Part shown: positions 60,732-64,000 of the stretch, in pieces | Layout of the letters: each line of letters opens with the position of its first letter | Numbering within the stretch: position 1 is the first letter of the stretch | NCBI RefSeq assembly: GCF_014279875.1 | Contig: NZ_CP047952.1 | Coordinates: 620,001-684,000, forward strand | Reading direction: 5' to 3' | DNA from: Synechococcus sp. MEDNS5 | GTDB taxonomy: Bacteria > Cyanobacteriota > Cyanobacteriia > PCC-6307 > Cyanobiaceae | Length of the DNA: 64,000 nucleotides | The notes under the pieces: model-generated | Database searches by the model: none | Told to the model about the DNA's origin: nothing | What the model saw: only the letters and a program-made list of their open reading frames with translations | Position numbers and translations under genes: made by a program

Positions 60732-60741
60732 TCGTCTCTTC

Positions 60742-60775
60742 GGCCGGTTGATGCAACCGGCCCAACATTTTTCTA
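60742..60775 (+). terminator. Hairpin with T-run between rbcL and rbcS
   Basis: GGCCGGTT (60742-60749) pairs perfectly with AACCGGCC (60755-60762) around GATGC, followed by CAACATTTTTC. This looks like a partial intrinsic terminator or an mRNA-stabilising 3' hairpin in the 59-base rbcL-rbcS gap. Confidence 0.55.
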
Positions 60776-60790
60776 ACTACCAGGATCCCC

Positions 60791-61132
60791 ATGCCTTTCC
60801 AGAGCACCGTGGGTGACTATCAAACAGTCGCCACCCTGGAGACCTTCGGCTTTCTTCCGCCGATGACCCAGGACGAGATCTACGACCAGATCGCGTACAT
60901 CATTGCCCAGGGTTGGAGCCCGCTCGTCGAGCACGTCCATCCCAGCAATTCCATGGCCACGTACTGGTCCTATTGGAAGCTTCCTTTCTTCGGTGAGAAG
61001 GACCTCAACGTTGTTGTGAGTGAGCTCGAGGCCTGCCATCGCGCCTACCCCGACCACCACGTGCGCATCGTCGGTTACGACGCTTACACCCAGAGCCAGG
61101 GTGCCTGCTTCGTGGTTTTCGAAGGACGCTGA
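60791..61132 (+). CDS. rbcS: Ribulose-1,5-bisphosphate carboxylase small subunit
   Basis: A 113-residue small subunit that caps the L8S8 enzyme. It shows TLETFGFLPPMTQDEIYDQI, YWKLPFFGEKDLNVVVSELEACHRAYPDHHVRIVGYD and a C-terminal FVVFEGR, all typical of form IA. Two hairpins follow, one spanning its stop codon. Confidence 0.97.
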   Translation: MPFQSTVGDYQTVATLETFGFLPPMTQDEIYDQIAYIIAQGWSPLVEHVHPSNSMATYWSYWKLPFFGEKDLNVVVSELEACHRAYPDHHVRIVGYDAYTQSQGACFVVFEGR

Positions 61133-61185
61133 TCCTTCGGACCATTGGTTCCGAGCCCTGAGCTGTTCAGGGCTCCAGCTTTTTC
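61121..61185 (+). terminator. Hairpins after rbcS (before csoS2)
   Basis: GAAGGA (61121-61126) and TCCTTC (61133-61138) form a stem spanning the rbcS stop codon. Downstream, GAGCCCTGA (61153-61161) pairs perfectly with TCAGGGCTC (61167-61175), loop GCTGT, followed by CAGCTTTTTCC. This 9-base-pair stem with a T-run is terminator-like and likely attenuates csoS2 relative to rbcLS. Confidence 0.6.
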
Positions 61186-61233
61186 CGGAGGGGCAGGTGC
61201 CCCTCCACTTCACGACGACACCCTCGGGCGGAC

Positions 61234-63549
61234 ATGGCAAGACTTTCCAGTCGCGAACTCGCACTCGAGCGCCGCAAGGCGCTGACCACTTCCGGTAAGA
61301 AGTCCTCTGTGGCTGCAGGAGATGGTGCCAATCGTGTGCGCACCGCCGCCGACGCACGTCCAACTCGAACGGATGCTGCTGCCGCTGTTGAGCCAACTGC
61401 TCCAGCCGTTGCTGCTCCCGTGAAACCCACGGGTTCGCTTACATCTGCTTCCCCGTCCCGCAGTTCTCAGGTGAAGCCCCAACGTCATCCCAGCCGGGAT
61501 CTGGTGCTGGCTCGCCGCGAAGCACTGTCCCGCCGCGGAAAGATTGCTGATACCAGCCGCGATCGGAATCGCGCCGACGTTGTCAGTCAGTCCCAGGTTT
61601 CTGTTCCAGCGGCGACACCTGTTGAACAGGCGCAGCTGAGTGCTCCACCCGTAACTTTTAAGCCTCGCTCCGAGCGCCGCAGTGCGACCCCCAAGCGTCG
61701 CGCCCTCGAGAATCCGAGCCGTGCCCTGGTGTTGGCTCGCCGTGATGCCATGTCGAAGCATGGCAAGACCGCCGGCAAGCAACCCACTAGCGCAGCCGCT
61801 GTGGCTCGCCAGGCGAATCCAGATCTCACCAGCCGTGAGCTGGCTCAGCAAGTGCGTGAGCTCCGGGCGAAAGCCGGTGCCCGCAACAAGCAGAGCGCAG
61901 GTGTGACCCGTCCCTCCGGCCCTAACCGCCACGGCGCCAAGCAGGCTGCTGCTGCAGATGCCCATTGGAAGGTGGGTGAAAGCACGACCACTTCCGGCCA
62001 AACCGTGACAGGCACGCAAGCCAACCGTTCAGTGAAGACCACTGGCAATGAGGCCAGCACCTGCCGCTCCATCACTGGCACCGAATATCTAGGCGCTGAG
62101 GTGTTCCAGACGTTCTGCCAGCAGGCGCCTGAGCCCACCACCCCCGCCAAGGTGCGCGTGACCGCCACTAGCCATGGCAACCGGGTCACTGGCAACGAGG
62201 TGGGTCGCTCCGACAAAGTCACCGGAGATGAGCCCGGTACATGCAAAAACGTAACGGGAACTGAATACATCTCTGCTAATCAGTCCGCTGCCCATTGCGG
62301 TGGTGGGCAGGTCTCCCCTCGCAAGGTTGGTCACAGCCATACGCAGCAGGGTCGCCCCGTCAGTGGCGTGATGGTTGGCCGTTCGTCCAGCGTTACCGGT
62401 GATGAAGCCGGTGCTGGCCGCAGTCTCACCGGTGATCAATATCTTGGCTCTGATCCCCTGCCCGAAGGTCGTCCTGCTCCCAAAGTCGGCCTGTCGGGAA
62501 CCCTCTCCGGTACGGGTGTCACCGGCACCATGGTGGGCCGGTCTTCCCAGGTGACAGGCGATGAGTTCGGCTCATGCCATCGCGTTACCGGCGATCAATA
62601 CATCAGTGCAGAACAGGTGAATTCCTTCTGCGGCGGCAAGCCCGAGCCCGAAGCTGCCAAGGTCGGCTTCAGCGTCACCAATCGCAACCAGGTGGTGAGC
62701 GGAACACGCACCGGTCGCTCGGAGCGTGTCACCGGCGACGAGCCCGGCAGTTGTCAGGCCGTGACCGGTACGCCCTATGCAGGTCTCGAACAGGCGGGTC
62801 AGCACTGCGGTACTTCTGCTGTGCAGGCCATCCGCGAGCGCACCCCCGTTCGCCCTGGCACTCCTTCCGCCGCCATGACTGGAATCCAACCCGGCGTGGG
62901 TGGTGTCATGACCGGTGATCAGCGCGGTGCTTGCGAAGCGATCACTGGTACTCCCTATGTGGGGGCAGACCAGCTCGCTCAGGCCTGTGGTGAAAGGGCG
63001 CCAGCTGGAACCGACACCCATGGCCAAGCCCCTGATGGTGCTGCCTGGACACGGTTCAGTGTGATGTCTCCAGCTCGTGCTGCTCAACAGCAACGTGATG
63101 CCCAGGGTTCTGTCACTGGTACTTCCTATGAGCAGGGAAATCGCATCACCGGCCCTTTTGATATGGCCGGTGGCAAGGTCACCGGCACAGAGCAGTTCCG
63201 TTTCGATAACCGCGAATTCCAGCGTCGTCATTTTCAAGACACACCCCCTGTGGCTGATGCTCCGGTCACCATGGATGAGGATCAACATCCTGTTTCCCGC
63301 GTGACCGGCGAAGGTTCGGCGAGGAAAGTCACCGGTGACGACTGGGACCGTGGTGAGCACGTCACCGGTACGGAGGGTGCTTCGGCCCGTCGGCGCAATC
63401 CAAGCCGTACTGGCCCGATGAGTGCCATGTCTCCCTTCGAGAGCAAGCGAAATGATGCAATCGAATGGCCTGTTAGCCGCGTGACCGGTTCCAGCGGCAA
63501 CACCGAAAAGGGCTCGCTGATCACCGTCTCCGGCGGCGCACGGGGCTGA
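61234..63549 (+). CDS. csoS2: Carboxysome assembly scaffold protein CsoS2
   Basis: A 771-residue disordered scaffold that links Rubisco to the shell. The N-terminal region has four Rubisco-binding helical repeats near residues 6-24, 87-103, 162-178 and 200-216 (type SRxLxLxRRxAL...GK). The middle region, residues about 246-588, has six repeats with VTGDE.GTC..VTGTEY-type motifs and paired cysteines. The C-terminal region ends in a conserved peptide (VSRVTGSSGNTEKGSL...). Length is the full-length form; I saw no slippery heptamer that would make the short form known from proteobacteria. Confidence 0.97.
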   Translation: MARLSSRELALERRKALTTSGKKSSVAAGDGANRVRTAADARPTRTDAAAAVEPTAPAVAAPVKPTGSLTSASPSRSSQVKPQRHPSRDLVLARREALSRRGKIADTSRDRNRADVVSQSQVSVPAATPVEQAQLSAPPVTFKPRSERRSATPKRRALENPSRALVLARRDAMSKHGKTAGKQPTSAAAVARQANPDLTSRELAQQVRELRAKAGARNKQSAGVTRPSGPNRHGAKQAAAADAHWKVGESTTTSGQTVTGTQANRSVKTTGNEASTCRSITGTEYLGAEVFQTFCQQAPEPTTPAKVRVTATSHGNRVTGNEVGRSDKVTGDEPGTCKNVTGTEYISANQSAAHCGGGQVSPRKVGHSHTQQGRPVSGVMVGRSSSVTGDEAGAGRSLTGDQYLGSDPLPEGRPAPKVGLSGTLSGTGVTGTMVGRSSQVTGDEFGSCHRVTGDQYISAEQVNSFCGGKPEPEAAKVGFSVTNRNQVVSGTRTGRSERVTGDEPGSCQAVTGTPYAGLEQAGQHCGTSAVQAIRERTPVRPGTPSAAMTGIQPGVGGVMTGDQRGACEAITGTPYVGADQLAQACGERAPAGTDTHGQAPDGAAWTRFSVMSPARAAQQQRDAQGSVTGTSYEQGNRITGPFDMAGGKVTGTEQFRFDNREFQRRHFQDTPPVADAPVTMDEDQHPVSRVTGEGSARKVTGDDWDRGEHVTGTEGASARRRNPSRTGPMSAMSPFESKRNDAIEWPVSRVTGSSGNTEKGSLITVSGGARG

Positions 63550-63556
63550 TGGCCTG

Positions 63557-64000
63557 ATGGTTCGCTCCATGCCTTTTCGTGGCGGGCGACCTCAGGCGCC
63601 CACGGCCCCTACCCGGCGTCAGCTGTCTGCCCAGGACGGTCAACCGTCGACGTCATCTGGGGCTTCAATTCCTTTAACCCGATCTGCTACGCGATCATCG
63701 GCGCTTCAACGCCGCCAAGCGTTGACAACTGCAGGTAAAGCAGCAGTTGTCAATTCTGGATCCGTTACCGCCGGACGTGTTCGTACCCAGCAAGATCGTC
63801 CTCGTCGATCGAGCCAACAGCCCGGATGGGTTAAGAAGTCCTCTCAGCCATCTAAGTCGACTGTCAATCTCAGCCGCTCCTCTCTCCCATGGGCTGTGGA
63901 TTTTCATCCACTCACCGATCAACAACAAAACACTCATCTCCAGGCTTACGAAAGCGAGGTGAAAGGCCGGTTTGATCGAATCGTTCCTGTGCTTAAGCAA
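63557..64000 (+). CDS. csoSCA: Carboxysomal carbonic anhydrase CsoSCA (N-terminal part)
   Basis: CsoSCA dehydrates bicarbonate to CO2 inside the carboxysome. The frame from ATG 63557 stays open to the window end (148 codons), 7 bases after csoS2. The N-terminal ~95 residues are disordered and basic, and residues 49-61 closely match the first CsoS2 Rubisco-binding repeat (10 of 13 identical). The ordered domain begins near PWAVDFHPLTDQQQN, followed by EVKGRFDRIVPVLKQ. The catalytic domain lies beyond the window. Confidence 0.95.
   Translation, partial: MVRSMPFRGGRPQAPTAPTRRQLSAQDGQPSTSSGASIPLTRSATRSSALQRRQALTTAGKAAVVNSGSVTAGRVRTQQDRPRRSSQQPGWVKKSSQPSKSTVNLSRSSLPWAVDFHPLTDQQQNTHLQAYESEVKGRFDRIVPVLKQ

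Noticed and set aside
61969-62998. Repetitive DNA in csoS2 as a possible CRISPR or satellite array
   Set aside because: Repeats are imperfect, in frame and encode the known CsoS2 middle-region motifs; there are no uniform spacers.
61234-63549. Programmed -1 frameshift in csoS2
   Set aside because: Proteobacterial CsoS2 uses one, but no clear slippery heptamer was seen and the single frame covers all three regions.
62572-63570. 332-codon frame antisense to csoS2
   Set aside because: Explained by the repeated codon pattern of csoS2; the translated sequence shows only antisense echoes of the repeats.

Overview
The window looks like chromosomal DNA of a marine picocyanobacterium of the Synechococcus type (alpha-cyanobacterium). 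The evidence is a form IA Rubisco operon with alpha-carboxysome genes (csoS1D, csoS1, rbcL, rbcS, csoS2, start of csoSCA), both protochlorophyllide reductase systems (por and chlL/chlB/chlN), psb27, psaM, a CRR6-type NDH-1 factor, a Tab2-type protein, ferrochelatase with a chlorophyll-binding-like tail, and the cyanobacterial alkane pair ado/aar. The DNA is moderately GC-rich and extremely compact: no gap between genes exceeds 300 bases, and many neighbours overlap by 4 bases (ATGA/GTGA type) or meet tail to tail.

Layout. 1-5 kb: the end of priA, a TPR/DUF3153 protein, argB, a DUF2854 protein, ssb and a precorrin-6A reductase. 5-10 kb: a minus-strand run of a PfkB kinase, purA, psb27 and proS. 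10-17 kb: an HTH protein, ppa, a 2Fe-2S protein, an ArsC/Spx-like protein, a membrane protein, lepB, a dihydroorotase-like protein and a two-domain histidine phosphatase. 17-24 kb: a CPBP protease, an FtsL-like protein, ftsI, a transaldolase with EF-hands, a cNMP-domain protein and a photolyase. 24-29 kb, minus strand: a geranylgeranyl-reductase-like flavoprotein, frr, pyrH, cobO, a methyltransferase and a tyrosine recombinase. 29-36 kb: hemH, ilvB with a zinc ribbon, a nuclease-like protein, a periplasmic-binding-like protein and an FAD dehydrogenase. 36-39 kb, minus strand: an S1-domain protein, Tab2 and a YfiH-type protein. 39-44 kb: creatininase family, ado, aar, accA, an SDR and folE. 44-51 kb: trpF, an S2P protease, a lipoate-ligase-like protein, a TauE exporter, a PiT-like transporter, an L,D-transpeptidase-like lipoprotein, CRR6 and psaM. 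51-56 kb: por facing chlL-chlB-chlN. 56-64 kb: a lipoprotein, a hypothetical gene and the carboxysome locus, cut off inside csoSCA.

Functional themes. CO2 fixation (carboxysome shell, scaffold, Rubisco and carbonic anhydrase) sits next to chlorophyll synthesis (light-dependent and light-independent enzymes end to end) and photosystem assembly genes. ado, aar and accA form a fatty-acid-to-alkane group. S1 and Tab2 form a likely translation-control pair for photosynthetic mRNAs.

No tRNA, rRNA, insertion sequence, prophage or CRISPR array was seen. The most interesting signals are: a CsoS2-like Rubisco-binding motif in the N-terminal tail of CsoSCA; hairpins after rbcL and rbcS that could set operon stoichiometry; EF-hands fused to transaldolase; a zinc ribbon on acetolactate synthase; and por and chlL meeting with no spacer.
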